Part shown: positions 1 to 6,696 of the stretch, piece after piece
Layout of the letters: each line of letters opens with the position of its first letter
Position numbering within the stretch: the first letter of the stretch is position 1
DNA from: Halobacteriales archaeon QS_5_70_15
Lineage (GTDB): Archaea; Halobacteriota; Halobacteria; Halobacteriales; Haloarculaceae
Direction: 5' to 3'
DNA length: 18,507 nt
NCBI GenBank assembly: GCA_003022005.1
Contig: PXRQ01000121.1
Location: forward strand, 1-18,507
Notes under the pieces: generated by a model
Database searches by the model: none
Told to the model about the DNA's origin: nothing
The model's input: the letters and a program-made list of their open reading frames with translations, nothing else
Program-made: the position numbers and the translations under genes

Positions 1-121
1 TGTCCGTTTCTGCCCGGCCAGAGGCACTACTGCTCCTGGTTCCGCCAGTTTACTGAAGAGCGTACAGGGCAGAGTGGCGGCTGGCGCGGGGAGCGTGACC
101 AGCAATCTCCGGCAAAACGCC

Positions 122-1138
122 CTACAGCGGCAACGGCGCGTACAGCACCAGCACCACGAACGCGGTTATCCAGACCACCTTCAGCGCCGTGTTAACAGCC
201 ACTACCTTCGAGCCGAACTCCGCCCCCCAGATCCCGTACTGGAACGGGATCGAACGTTTGAACGTCGAGACGGCGAACGAGACGATGCCGCCGACGAGCA
301 TCGTCGCCACCGCGGTGCGGGTGGTGAACACCCCGTCCTCGACGAGCGGCGCGAGCACGAGCGCGCCGTTGGTCGTGTCGAGCGTGTAGACGGCGATCAC
401 CGGGACCGCCGCCGCGGGGAGCCCGGTGGCCGCCGCCAGCGGGTCCGCCGCCGCGGTGAACTCGGCGAGGTCGTAGTGGGTGGTGAGGAGCGTCACCGCG
501 ACGTAGATGACCACCAGCCGGGGGACGATGTCGCGTGTCTTGTCGAGCCCCTTCCGCACCGACTCGTGGAGCTTCTCCTGCGGGGTCTCGGGGGCGTCGC
601 CGTCCGCGGTCGGGTCACCCCCGTCGGCCCTCGGGCCGCCGTCGGCCTCGACGGGGGTGGCCTCGCGGTCGGTGTTCCGCTCCGAGAGGAGCACCGCCCC
701 CGCGATCATGCCGGTGAGGGTGATGGCCACGGAGACGCCGGCGCGGGCCCCGACGTACACCAGCCCCACCTCGAGGCCGAGTATCGGTATCAGTACTGGA
801 GCGTAGAACGTGAAGATGTGTTGTACGAAGCCGAAGAACGTGTTGATCGTCACGGCGACGAGCGTCGCCCGGTCGTCGAGGGTGCCCGACTCGTGGAACT
901 CCGCGAGCATCCCGTACCCGGCCGTCGTCGACGCCGCGGTAGTGAGTATGGCCGACCCGACCTCCTCGGGGAGGTTCGCAGGGCGGGTGAGATACCGCGA
1001 GAGGACCGCGATGCGTTCGACGAGCCCGAACGCGACCAGCAGGTTCGCGAGGCTCACGCCGACCGCGATGAACAGCGTGATCTTCCCCACGCGCAGGAGC
1101 ACCTCCCATAGCAGCGCGGGCAGGTCCGGGGCCGCCAT
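122..1138 (-). CDS. Gate (nucleoside-recognition) domain membrane protein
   Basis: This is a membrane protein of about 338 residues with two hydrophobic halves, each resembling the Gate domain of nucleoside transporters and spore-maturation-type proteins. The first half holds the stretch GSAILTTAASTTAGYGML and then NTFFGFVQHIFTFYAPVL. The second half holds TLDTTNGALVLAPLVEDG and a conserved-looking FKRSIPFQYGIWG. A hydrophilic acidic linker rich in D, G and P, around residues 160-195, separates the halves and is probably cytoplasmic, as is usual in haloarchaea. The likely role is solute or nucleoside-related transport, but the family is poorly characterised and I assign no substrate. GTG at 1141 and ATG at 1138 are adjacent candidate starts; I prefer the ATG because a TATA-like ACTTTGTG lies about 27 nt upstream of it. 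The gene stands alone downstream of the acetyltransferase gene on the same strand, separated by 227 nt that contain short direct repeats. Confidence 0.85.
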   Translation of the reverse strand: MAAPDLPALLWEVLLRVGKITLFIAVGVSLANLLVAFGLVERIAVLSRYLTRPANLPEEVGSAILTTAASTTAGYGMLAEFHESGTLDDRATLVAVTINTFFGFVQHIFTFYAPVLIPILGLEVGLVYVGARAGVSVAITLTGMIAGAVLLSERNTDREATPVEADGGPRADGGDPTADGDAPETPQEKLHESVRKGLDKTRDIVPRLVVIYVAVTLLTTHYDLAEFTAAADPLAAATGLPAAAVPVIAVYTLDTTNGALVLAPLVEDGVFTTRTAVATMLVGGIVSFAVSTFKRSIPFQYGIWGAEFGSKVVAVNTALKVVWITAFVVLVLYAPLPL

Positions 1139-1161
1139 CACCGGACGGTACTGCGGCCGGG

Positions 1162-1169
1162 CACAAAGT
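1162..1169 (-). promoter_or_regulatory. TATA-like box of the Gate-domain gene
   Basis: On the minus strand this reads ACTTTGTG, centred about 27 nt upstream of the ATG at 1138. That is the spacing expected of a leaderless haloarchaeal transcript. Assigned from position and composition only. Confidence 0.4.
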
Positions 1170-1210
1170 CCCTGCCCGTGCGAGCCTCTTCACACCGGCA
1201 TACATCGGCC

Positions 1211-1314
1211 TCGACGGCCGGCGATCGACTGCCGACCCGGGACTCGACGCTCGGCGATCGACTGCCCACACGGACCGACGGGAAACGGACGGGCCGGGGA
1301 GGGGAAACGGACGG
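1211..1314. repeat. Two pairs of short direct repeats
   Basis: CGGCGATCGACTGCC occurs at 1219-1233 and again at 1252-1266. With the preceding TCGACG the units span 1211-1233 and 1244-1266, with a 33-nt period and two mismatches. Directly after them, GGGAAACGGACGG occurs at 1280-1292 and 1302-1314, with a 22-nt period. All of it lies in the non-coding spacer between the acetyltransferase stop and the Gate-domain start. It could be regulatory or simply slipped-strand duplication. Confidence 0.6.
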
Positions 1315-1365
1315 TAGTCGCTCGTGGCGATCGGCACGACGGCGCGTTCGATACGAGTCGGCCCG

Positions 1366-2088
1366 TCAGTGGGAGGCGACGCCGGGCTCGTCCCCGATGT
1401 CGGCCTCCGCGTCGCCCCCCTCCCCCGCGTCGCTCCCGGTTCCCGCGTCGGCCTCGACGTCGGGGGCGGCGTCGGCGAGCGCGGCGTCGCGCTCGTCGCC
1501 GAACCAGGCGTACATCTCCGCGTCGCAGGTGCACTCGGTGCCGAATCCGCACTCGGGACACTCCCAGTCGGGGGGGAAGTAGCTCTCGAAGGTGGCGATC
1601 CGGTTCATGCCGTGTTGGGCGACCAGCCGACGGTTCGCGGGGTTCTCCCGGATCCACGCGACGACGAGGACCGGGGGCGACTCGAACAGCGGGGCGACGG
1701 ACGTCGCGCCGAGCTGGGTCCCGATCCCGCGGGAGCGCTTCTCCGGGTCGACGGCGATGACCTTGTAGAACGAGACCGGGAAGTCCGACTGTTCGACTGG
1801 CGTCCCCGACAGCACCCGTTCGATCGGCACCGAGAGCTGGTCGTCGAACCCCTCACGCTCGAACCGGCCGGCGATGGCGAACCCGTCGACCGTCCAGTCG
1901 GTCCGACCGAGTTCGTCGACCTCCGTCAGTTCGACGACACCCGGCACCCCGTCGGCCGTCGCCCGGTAGACGAATACGTGCTTCGACGGGTCGCGGACGT
2001 ACGGGACGAAGTAGTCGGGATCGGTGATGTACTCGGGGCTGGTCGTCTCGGCGCTCAGTTCGACGAGCCGGGTGTCGACGCGCGGCAT
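1366..2088 (-). CDS. GNAT-family N-acetyltransferase with Cys-rich C-terminus
   Basis: This 240-residue protein has a GNAT fold signature. FYKVIAVDPEKRSRGIGTQL (residues 108-126) is strand beta4 followed by the acetyl-CoA pyrophosphate loop R120-G121-I122-G123, and ENPANRRLVAQHGM (149-161) matches the later GNAT helix. It should transfer an acyl group from acyl-CoA to an amine; the substrate is unknown. After the fold comes CPECGFGTECTC with Cys 177, 180, 186 and 188, spaced like a small zinc-binding knuckle, although aromatic residues (YAWFGD) follow it. The last 40 residues are an acidic, low-complexity D/E/A/G tail. The ATG at 2088 lies about 30 nt from the centre of a perfect palindrome that covers the TATA position, so the gene is probably under specific control. 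It is monocistronic, or possibly cotranscribed with the downstream Gate-domain gene. Confidence 0.85.
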   Translation of the reverse strand: MPRVDTRLVELSAETTSPEYITDPDYFVPYVRDPSKHVFVYRATADGVPGVVELTEVDELGRTDWTVDGFAIAGRFEREGFDDQLSVPIERVLSGTPVEQSDFPVSFYKVIAVDPEKRSRGIGTQLGATSVAPLFESPPVLVVAWIRENPANRRLVAQHGMNRIATFESYFPPDWECPECGFGTECTCDAEMYAWFGDERDAALADAAPDVEADAGTGSDAGEGGDAEADIGDEPGVASH

Positions 2089-2107
2089 ACGCTCACTGTT
2101 CGAGCCG

Positions 2108-2128
2108 ACCGATAATATTATTATCGGT
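2108..2128. promoter_or_regulatory. Perfect palindrome overlapping the acetyltransferase promoter
   Basis: Arms ACCGATAATA and TATTATCGGT flank a single central T at 2118, with no mismatch. The AT-rich core sits where the TATA box of the acetyltransferase gene should be, about 30 nt upstream of its ATG at 2088. A regulator dimer bound here would block TBP/TFB. Because the core is symmetrical it could also drive transcription to the right, where an ATG begins at 2142. The palindrome is seen directly; operator function is inferred. Confidence 0.7.
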
Positions 2129-2141
2129 TACCTTACACCAA

Positions 2142-2183
2142 ATGATGACAAATACTTCATTAACCGAAGAGTACGATTCTTAG
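2142..2183 (+). CDS. Possible 13-residue leaderless mini-ORF
   Basis: ATG ATG at 2142 and 2145 opens a short frame encoding MMTNTSLTEEYDS, ending in TAG. The ATGs lie 24 and 27 nt from the palindrome centre, matching leaderless spacing, and the peptide has haloarchaeal-like acidic composition. A weak hairpin plus T6 ends the unit about 65 nt later. It could be a leader peptide, the 5' part of a small RNA, the stump of a lost regulator gene, or chance. I have no family assignment. Confidence 0.25.
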   Translation: MMTNTSLTEEYDS

Positions 2184-2225
2184 CCTCTCTTACCGATGTT
2201 GGTTCTTCTAATCCACCATTCATTT

Positions 2226-2248
2226 CTCGTAAACGGTGCGAGTTTTTT
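2226..2248 (+). terminator. Weak hairpin followed by T6
   Basis: CTCGTA pairs with TGCGAG (one G-U pair) around the loop AACGG, and TTTTTT follows at 2243-2248. In this GC-rich DNA a run of six T directly after a stem is notable and fits a terminator for a short rightward transcript starting near 2140. The stem is weak, so confidence is low. Confidence 0.3.
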
Positions 2249-2334
2249 CTATCGGGATTTGGGCCCGCGGCGCCCGTCCGAGGGACGACGGCTCCGCGAA
2301 CGGGGCCGGCCCCGCCTGCCTCCTCCCGGTGTCC

Positions 2335-2358
2335 CGCACGGTCGCTCGCGACCGTGCG
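2335..2358. repeat. 11-bp perfect inverted repeat with 2-nt loop
   Basis: CGCACGGTCGC and GCGACCGTGCG flank TC and would form a very stable hairpin or cruciform. It lies about 190 nt beyond the stop codon of the histidine kinase gene. It may be a 3'-end or structural element; its function is unknown. Confidence 0.6.
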
Positions 2359-2550
2359 AGGGCGCCGAGGAATCGGGCGGGCCGTCGGTGTCGTCCGGAC
2401 CGTCGTGACCCCTCGCCGGCGACCGCCGACCCCGGCCGGGCTACCGCGGGTGGACCGGTGCGACCGTCCCGGACGGCCGTTCGTAGTCCGTTCCCGGCGG
2501 TCACGGGTCCGGTTCGAGTGATCGCCGGTAGATTGTCACAACAGCCCGTA

Positions 2551-4329
2551 TCAGTCCTCGATCTCGCGCCCGGCGTCCGCGAGACCCGTGGCCGGTGACG
2601 ATCCGGTGTCCCCCTCGACGAGGGTCTCGGCGCCCGTAACGACGAACCGCAGGCCGGCGTCGCCCGGGACGGCGTCGACGTCCCAGCGGTGTACCTTCGC
2701 GAGCGTCCTGGCGACGACGAGGCCCAGGCCCGTGACCTCGTGCGTGCTCATCCGGCCGTGTTCGAGCAGCATCTCGCAGTCCTCGACGGGGACCTCGCCC
2801 GCGTCGTCCTCGACGACGAACCCGTCCTCGGTCACGGCCACCCGGACCGTCACCGGGCCGTCGGATCGGTCGAACGCCGAGCGGAGGACCGTTCGCACCA
2901 GGAGTTCGAGACGTGACGGATCGGCGAGGACCCGGCCCGGTCGCTCGACGAGGAGCGAAACGGGGCCGTACCCGACCGAGTCGACGGCCCGGGCGGCCGT
3001 CGACTCGAGGTCGACCGGTTCGACGCGCTGGACGGTCTTGCCCTCCCGCATCACGCGGAGGAAGTCCGCGATGATGTCGTCCATCCGGTCGGTCGCCGCG
3101 TTGAGCCGCGAGAGGTACCGCTCGACGAGCGCCGGATCGTACCTGGCGTCGCCCGACTCGACGCCGCGGAGGTGGGACTCCAGCACGTCGCTGAACCCCG
3201 AGATGGTCCCGAGAGGGTTCCGGAGGTTGTGTGCGGCCGAGACGGCGAACTCGTCGAGCTGTTCGTTCTGTCGCTCCAGCTCCCGACGGGACTCCACTTC
3301 ATCGGTGATGTCCCGGAATATGAGCGTGTGGCCGAGCAGGTGCGTCCCTGACTCGACCGGCGAGACGGTGACCGTGTAGTGGGCTGCGGGACGGCCCTCC
3401 CGGCCGCCCTCGATCCGGATCCCCTGTGGCCCGTCGTAGTCCTCGAGCGCGACCCTCTCGGCCAGGTCCGGCACGACCGACTCGAACGGCCGGTGGGCCA
3501 CCCCGGGGGCCGCCCGTCCGTCGGCGAAGGTCTCGATAAACGCCGGGTTCACGTCCACGATCCGTCGGGCCTTGTCGAGAGTCACGAGCGGGTCCCGGAG
3601 GGCCGTGACGACGTTCTGCCGGGCAACGGGGGTCACGGCAAAGAGGTTGTAGTGGATGGCGACGACGGTGGCGAGACCGCAGGCCGCCACCCCGAGGGGC
3701 ATGTACAGGGGGTTGTACTCGATCGGAACCGCGACGACGTACGGGAGGGCGTTGGCCGAGGCGAGCGCGAGCACGCCGACGAGCAGCGCGCCGACCGACC
3801 GGGAGAGAAAGCGGGTCGACCGGAGCAGCTTCACCAGCAGCCACACCCCGGTGAAGAACGGGACGTACGAGAGCACCGTGATCAGGTAGTGTCCGGGACC
3901 CTTGACTACCTCGTAGTGGGCGAACGGTTCCGGGTGGAGTTCGACGACCGGGTAGACGAAGCCGTGGAGCGGGTTCGTCGCCGGGAGGAGGAAGGCGAGG
4001 CCCACGAACCCGGCGAGCGCCAGCCGGACCGGCCCGCGCCGGTGGAACGTCCGGTTGGTGTACTCGGCGGCGAACGCCAGCCAGACGACCGCGACCGTCG
4101 CCGCGAGCCCCAGTTCGAGGGCCATCGCCGCGTCCGTCACCGTCCGCGAGGCGCCGAACAGGACCTGCGTCGCGCTGACCAGCCCGTAGACGCCGACGAC
4201 CCCGATGAAGCGGGCGAACTCCCGGGTTCCGCGGGCGTCGTAGCGCCGCGGGACCCACGCGGCGACCGCGAAGCTGACCGCGCTCGCGGCGAGGAAGGCG
4301 ACGGCGTAGACGGGCTGCTCGGACGGCAC
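2551..4329 (-). CDS. 7TM-PAS histidine kinase with degenerate ATP-binding site
   Basis: This 592-residue membrane sensor has seven or so hydrophobic segments in residues 5-230, resembling the N-terminal 7TM domain of archaeal histidine kinases. A PAS-like domain follows (about 238-345, ending FRDITDEVESRREL), then a dimerisation/phospho-acceptor helix with AAHNLRNPLGTISGFSDVL (His367), then an HATPase_c-like domain (about 460-570). The ATP site looks damaged. The N box reads RTVLRSAFD, with Thr480 and Ser484 where NxxxN is expected. The G1 box reads EDDAGEVP instead of DDGPGIP. Only the G2-like TGLGL (533-537) is normal. It may be a non-catalytic partner or phosphatase, or may have diverged. 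The start is GTG, with a TATA-like TTTGATAAG centred about 32 nt upstream. No response regulator gene is adjacent. It is divergent from the MFS gene. Confidence 0.85.
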   Translation of the reverse strand: MPSEQPVYAVAFLAASAVSFAVAAWVPRRYDARGTREFARFIGVVGVYGLVSATQVLFGASRTVTDAAMALELGLAATVAVVWLAFAAEYTNRTFHRRGPVRLALAGFVGLAFLLPATNPLHGFVYPVVELHPEPFAHYEVVKGPGHYLITVLSYVPFFTGVWLLVKLLRSTRFLSRSVGALLVGVLALASANALPYVVAVPIEYNPLYMPLGVAACGLATVVAIHYNLFAVTPVARQNVVTALRDPLVTLDKARRIVDVNPAFIETFADGRAAPGVAHRPFESVVPDLAERVALEDYDGPQGIRIEGGREGRPAAHYTVTVSPVESGTHLLGHTLIFRDITDEVESRRELERQNEQLDEFAVSAAHNLRNPLGTISGFSDVLESHLRGVESGDARYDPALVERYLSRLNAATDRMDDIIADFLRVMREGKTVQRVEPVDLESTAARAVDSVGYGPVSLLVERPGRVLADPSRLELLVRTVLRSAFDRSDGPVTVRVAVTEDGFVVEDDAGEVPVEDCEMLLEHGRMSTHEVTGLGLVVARTLAKVHRWDVDAVPGDAGLRFVVTGAETLVEGDTGSSPATGLADAGREIED

Positions 4330-4356
4330 GTTCCTTCCGGGGGTAGCGCGGTTTCA

Positions 4357-4365
4357 CTTATCAAA
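4357..4365 (-). promoter_or_regulatory. TATA-like box of the 7TM kinase gene
   Basis: The minus strand reads TTTGATAAG, centred about 32 nt upstream of the GTG at 4329. It is the only AT-rich stretch in this divergent spacer. A transcript from it would have a leader of only a few nucleotides. Confidence 0.45.
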
Positions 4366-4436
4366 GGGGTCAGGAAATCGAACCACGAACGACGGGGCGT
4401 CCCGCACCCGAGCGCCGGGGAGCCGGTGCCGCCGGC

Positions 4437-4455
4437 CCCGCGGCCGTGCCGCGGG
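4437..4455. repeat. 8-bp inverted repeat upstream of the MFS gene
   Basis: CCCGCGGC and GCCGCGGG flank the loop CGT, about 50 nt upstream of the MFS ATG. It could be an operator or a chance GC-rich palindrome. Confidence 0.4.
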
Positions 4456-4501
4456 ACCCCTGACCGACAGTGTCTTGCCGGGGGCCCCGGAGCGTCCCCC
4501 C

Positions 4502-5854
4502 ATGTCGTCGCTCCCCCCTCCGCTCCCCGCGCTCCGCCGGGCCACCCGGTGGCGGTGGGTGCTCTGGGGCGTGCTCGCGGGCGGTTTTCTACTCGTGAAC
4601 TTCCACCGCGTCTCGACGGCCGTGCTCTCGGAGGCGCTCGCCCGCGAGTTCGACACCACGGGCGCCGAGCTGGGGTTCCTCCACGCCGCGTTCTTCTACA
4701 TCTACGCGGCGCTCCAGCTCCCATCGGGCCTGCTCGCCGACCGGTTCGGCAGCCGCCGGGTGGCCGCCGCCGGCCTCCTCGTCATGTCCGTCGGCGTCGT
4801 CGGGTTCGCCGTCTCGGAGTCGTTCCCCGCGGCGTTCCTCTCCCGGGCGGTCGTCGGCCTCGGCGGGAGCGTCCTGTTCGTCGCGACGCTCCGGTTCCTC
4901 GCCAACTGGTACCGACCCCGGGAGTTCGCGACGATGACCGGGCTCACCGTCGCCGCCGCGGGCGTTGGCGGCGTGCTCGCGACGACGCCGCTCGCGCTCG
5001 CCGTCGAGGCGACCGGGTGGCGGGACTCGATGCTCGCCGCCGGCCTCGTCGGATTCGCGTTCACCCTCGGCGTGGCGCTCCTCGTCCGGGACCGTCCCTC
5101 CGCCGCGGGGTTCGAGCCGGTAGACGGCGTGACCCCCCCGGAGGGGCTCCCGGACCTCGGGACGGTCGCGGCCAACACGCGCCGCGTGCTCGGGGCGCCC
5201 TCCACCTGGCTGCTCGGATTCGTGCTGTTCTTCCTCCTCGGGACGAACTTCACCGTCCTCGGTCTCTGGGGGGTCCCGTACATCGTCCACCTCTACGACG
5301 TCTCGGTCCCGCGGGCCTCGAACTACGTCCTGCTGGGGAACCTGGGACTGCTCCTCGGCGCGCCCGCGGTCGGCTGGCTCTCCGACCGGGTCGGTCGGCG
5401 GGTGCCGCTGGTGTTCGCCGCCGTCCTCGCGTTCACCCTCTCCTACGCGGTGATCCTCCTGACGGTCACCCCGCCGCTCGCCGTCGTCGGGGCCGTCCTG
5501 TTCGTCGCCAACTTCACCGTCGGGGGGAACGTCCTGCTCTACGCCGTCGTCAAGGAGCGCCACGCGGCGGCCGCCTCCGGGACCGTCACCGGCACGATCA
5601 ACAGCATCGGCTACTTCGGTGCCGCCGTCTTCCCGGCCGCGATGGGGGGTGCCCTCGACGCGTTCTGGACCGGCGAGACCGTCGCCGGCGCCCGGATCTA
5701 CACCACGCTCGGCTACCGCGTCGCGTTCGGCATCGCCACCCTCTCCGGCCTGCTCTCGCTTTCGTGTCTGGCGTGGTTCCACCTCCGGTACGCGCGCGGA
5801 CCGGTCGCGGAGGAACCGGCGTCCGGGACCGACCCCGAGCCGGTCGAGGACTAG
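4502..5854 (+). CDS. Major facilitator superfamily transporter
   Basis: This 450-residue protein has about twelve transmembrane segments in two six-helix halves. The MFS motif A appears twice, as G76-LLAD-RFG-SRR86 between helices 2 and 3 and as G291-WLSD-RVG-RR300 between helices 8 and 9. The N-terminal half (NFHRVSTAVLSEALAREFDTT and FFYIYAALQLPSGLLADR) resembles anion or organic-acid/sugar-phosphate type carriers, but the substrate cannot be assigned. The central cytoplasmic loop (about 196-235) and the C-terminus (EEPASGTDPEPVED) are acidic. I chose the ATG at 4502; an in-frame TTG at 4475 would add nine residues, which is less likely. The stop codon overlaps that of the convergent uracil-DNA glycosylase gene inside a CTAG. 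No clear TATA box is seen upstream. Confidence 0.88.
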   Translation: MSSLPPPLPALRRATRWRWVLWGVLAGGFLLVNFHRVSTAVLSEALAREFDTTGAELGFLHAAFFYIYAALQLPSGLLADRFGSRRVAAAGLLVMSVGVVGFAVSESFPAAFLSRAVVGLGGSVLFVATLRFLANWYRPREFATMTGLTVAAAGVGGVLATTPLALAVEATGWRDSMLAAGLVGFAFTLGVALLVRDRPSAAGFEPVDGVTPPEGLPDLGTVAANTRRVLGAPSTWLLGFVLFFLLGTNFTVLGLWGVPYIVHLYDVSVPRASNYVLLGNLGLLLGAPAVGWLSDRVGRRVPLVFAAVLAFTLSYAVILLTVTPPLAVVGAVLFVANFTVGGNVLLYAVVKERHAAAASGTVTGTINSIGYFGAAVFPAAMGGALDAFWTGETVAGARIYTTLGYRVAFGIATLSGLLSLSCLAWFHLRYARGPVAEEPASGTDPEPVED

Positions 5855-6633
5855 TCCCGCCCGTCGAGCACCGCCCGTATCTCCCGGAGGTACGATTCCC
5901 GGGTGTGGTCGAGCCGCGAGAGCCAGACCTCCTGGTACGACGGGTGCAGCAGCGGGAGCACCGGCGGATCGAGCCCCTCCAGGGCAACCGGTTCGAGCAC
6001 CATATCCAGGAACCCCTCGACCGGCCGGCCGTCGACGGCGGACAGCGACCGGGTGGCGTGTTTCCCGGTCGCGAGCACCCAGTCGGGCGCGACGGTCGCC
6101 ACCTCGTCGAGCAGGTACGGCCGGCAGTTCGCCAGTTCCTCGGCCGTGGGTTCGCGGTTCGTGGGGCTCCCGGTCCCCGTCGGGTCGTCGGCATCCGGGC
6201 GCTCCTCGCACGGGAAGCACTTGACCGCGTTCGTGTAGTAGGCGTCCCCCGCGTGCCCGAGGTCGGCGATCATCGCCCGGACCTTCCGGCCGGAGGCCCG
6301 CGAGGTGTAGGCCATCCCCGTCCAGTTGCCACCCTTCCATCGCTCGGCGCCGGGGTCCCCCGCTCCCGGCGCCTCGCCGACGACCACCAGCGAGGCGTCG
6401 CGGGGGCCGACCCCCCAGGAGATACGCTCGCGGCAGCCGACCAGCGCCGGGCACCGCCGACACTCGCCGTACTCGTTTCGCTCGCCCGGGTCCGGATAGG
6501 GGACGTCGACGGGGTCCGTCACGGTCCGAGCGTCGGCGCGCGGGGTCGAAAGCGTGACGCCGGGGGCAGCGCCGAGCACACGGTGTCGGGGGCCACTGTC
6601 GCTCCCCGGTCCCGGGTTCGGTTCGGCACTCAC
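5851..6633 (-). CDS. Uracil-DNA glycosylase superfamily protein (4Fe-4S type)
   Basis: This 260-residue protein is of the prokaryotic Fe-S uracil-DNA glycosylase group (family 4/5-like), which removes uracil from DNA at the start of base excision repair. Motif GEAPG is at 86-90 and HPSY at 230-233. Likely cluster ligands are Cys58 and Cys61 (CRRC), Cys139 (NAVKC) and Cys170 (NCRPYL). The second ligand pair is 31 residues apart against about 16 in typical family 4 enzymes, owing to an inserted acidic loop (about 143-158). The uracil-pocket loop reads TGMAYTSRASG, unlike the usual GRPFVGxAG pattern. The N-terminal 50 residues are low-complexity. The GTG at 6633 is supported by a TATA-like GGTATAAG about 24 nt upstream, although a GTG at 6522 would give a more family-like N-terminus. 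Its TAG stop overlaps the MFS stop by 3 bp. Confidence 0.85.
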   Translation of the reverse strand: MSAEPNPGPGSDSGPRHRVLGAAPGVTLSTPRADARTVTDPVDVPYPDPGERNEYGECRRCPALVGCRERISWGVGPRDASLVVVGEAPGAGDPGAERWKGGNWTGMAYTSRASGRKVRAMIADLGHAGDAYYTNAVKCFPCEERPDADDPTGTGSPTNREPTAEELANCRPYLLDEVATVAPDWVLATGKHATRSLSAVDGRPVEGFLDMVLEPVALEGLDPPVLPLLHPSYQEVWLSRLDHTRESYLREIRAVLDGRD

Positions 6634-6651
6634 TCGCCGAAATTACCGATA

Positions 6652-6662
6652 CGCTTATACCA
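6652..6662. promoter_or_regulatory. Shared TATA-like element between divergent genes
   Basis: The plus strand reads CGCTTATACCA. Read leftward (GGTATAAG) it lies about 24 nt from the glycosylase GTG at 6633. Read rightward it lies about 40 nt from the GTG at 6697. One AT-rich core may therefore serve both genes. Confidence 0.45.
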
Positions 6663-6696
6663 CAAACGTTAGGTGCCTCTCGTCTATAGTCGGGGT

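Larger units (their letters stand above)
2089..2550. other. 462-nt spacer with an AT-rich island and hairpins
   Basis: No normal-length gene is convincing here. About 2108-2250 is strikingly AT-rich compared with the rest of the window. It holds the palindrome at 2108-2128, a 13-codon open frame at 2142-2183 and a hairpin followed by T6 at 2226-2248. The GC-rich remainder contains a 14-bp palindrome CGGGGCCGGCCCCG at 2301-2314 and a strong 11-bp hairpin at 2335-2358. Long open frames in the GC-rich half are Arg/Pro/Ala-rich and read as noise. Confidence 0.6.

Noticed and set aside
74..1111. Plus-strand frame of 345 codons opposite the Gate-domain gene
   Set aside because: The sequence is Arg/Glu/His/Gly-rich without any fold signature, while the opposite strand encodes a clear membrane protein. 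I see nothing identifiable in 1-121 either.
4475..4501. TTG start for the MFS gene at 4475
   Set aside because: It would add a nine-residue Pro-rich extension. The ATG at 4502 gives a normal cytoplasmic N-terminus before helix 1.
3379..6672. Very long plus-strand open frame of about 1097 codons
   Set aside because: It runs antisense or out of frame over the 7TM kinase, MFS and glycosylase genes, is extremely Arg/Gly/Pro-rich and has no domain. Long spurious frames are normal in GC-rich DNA.
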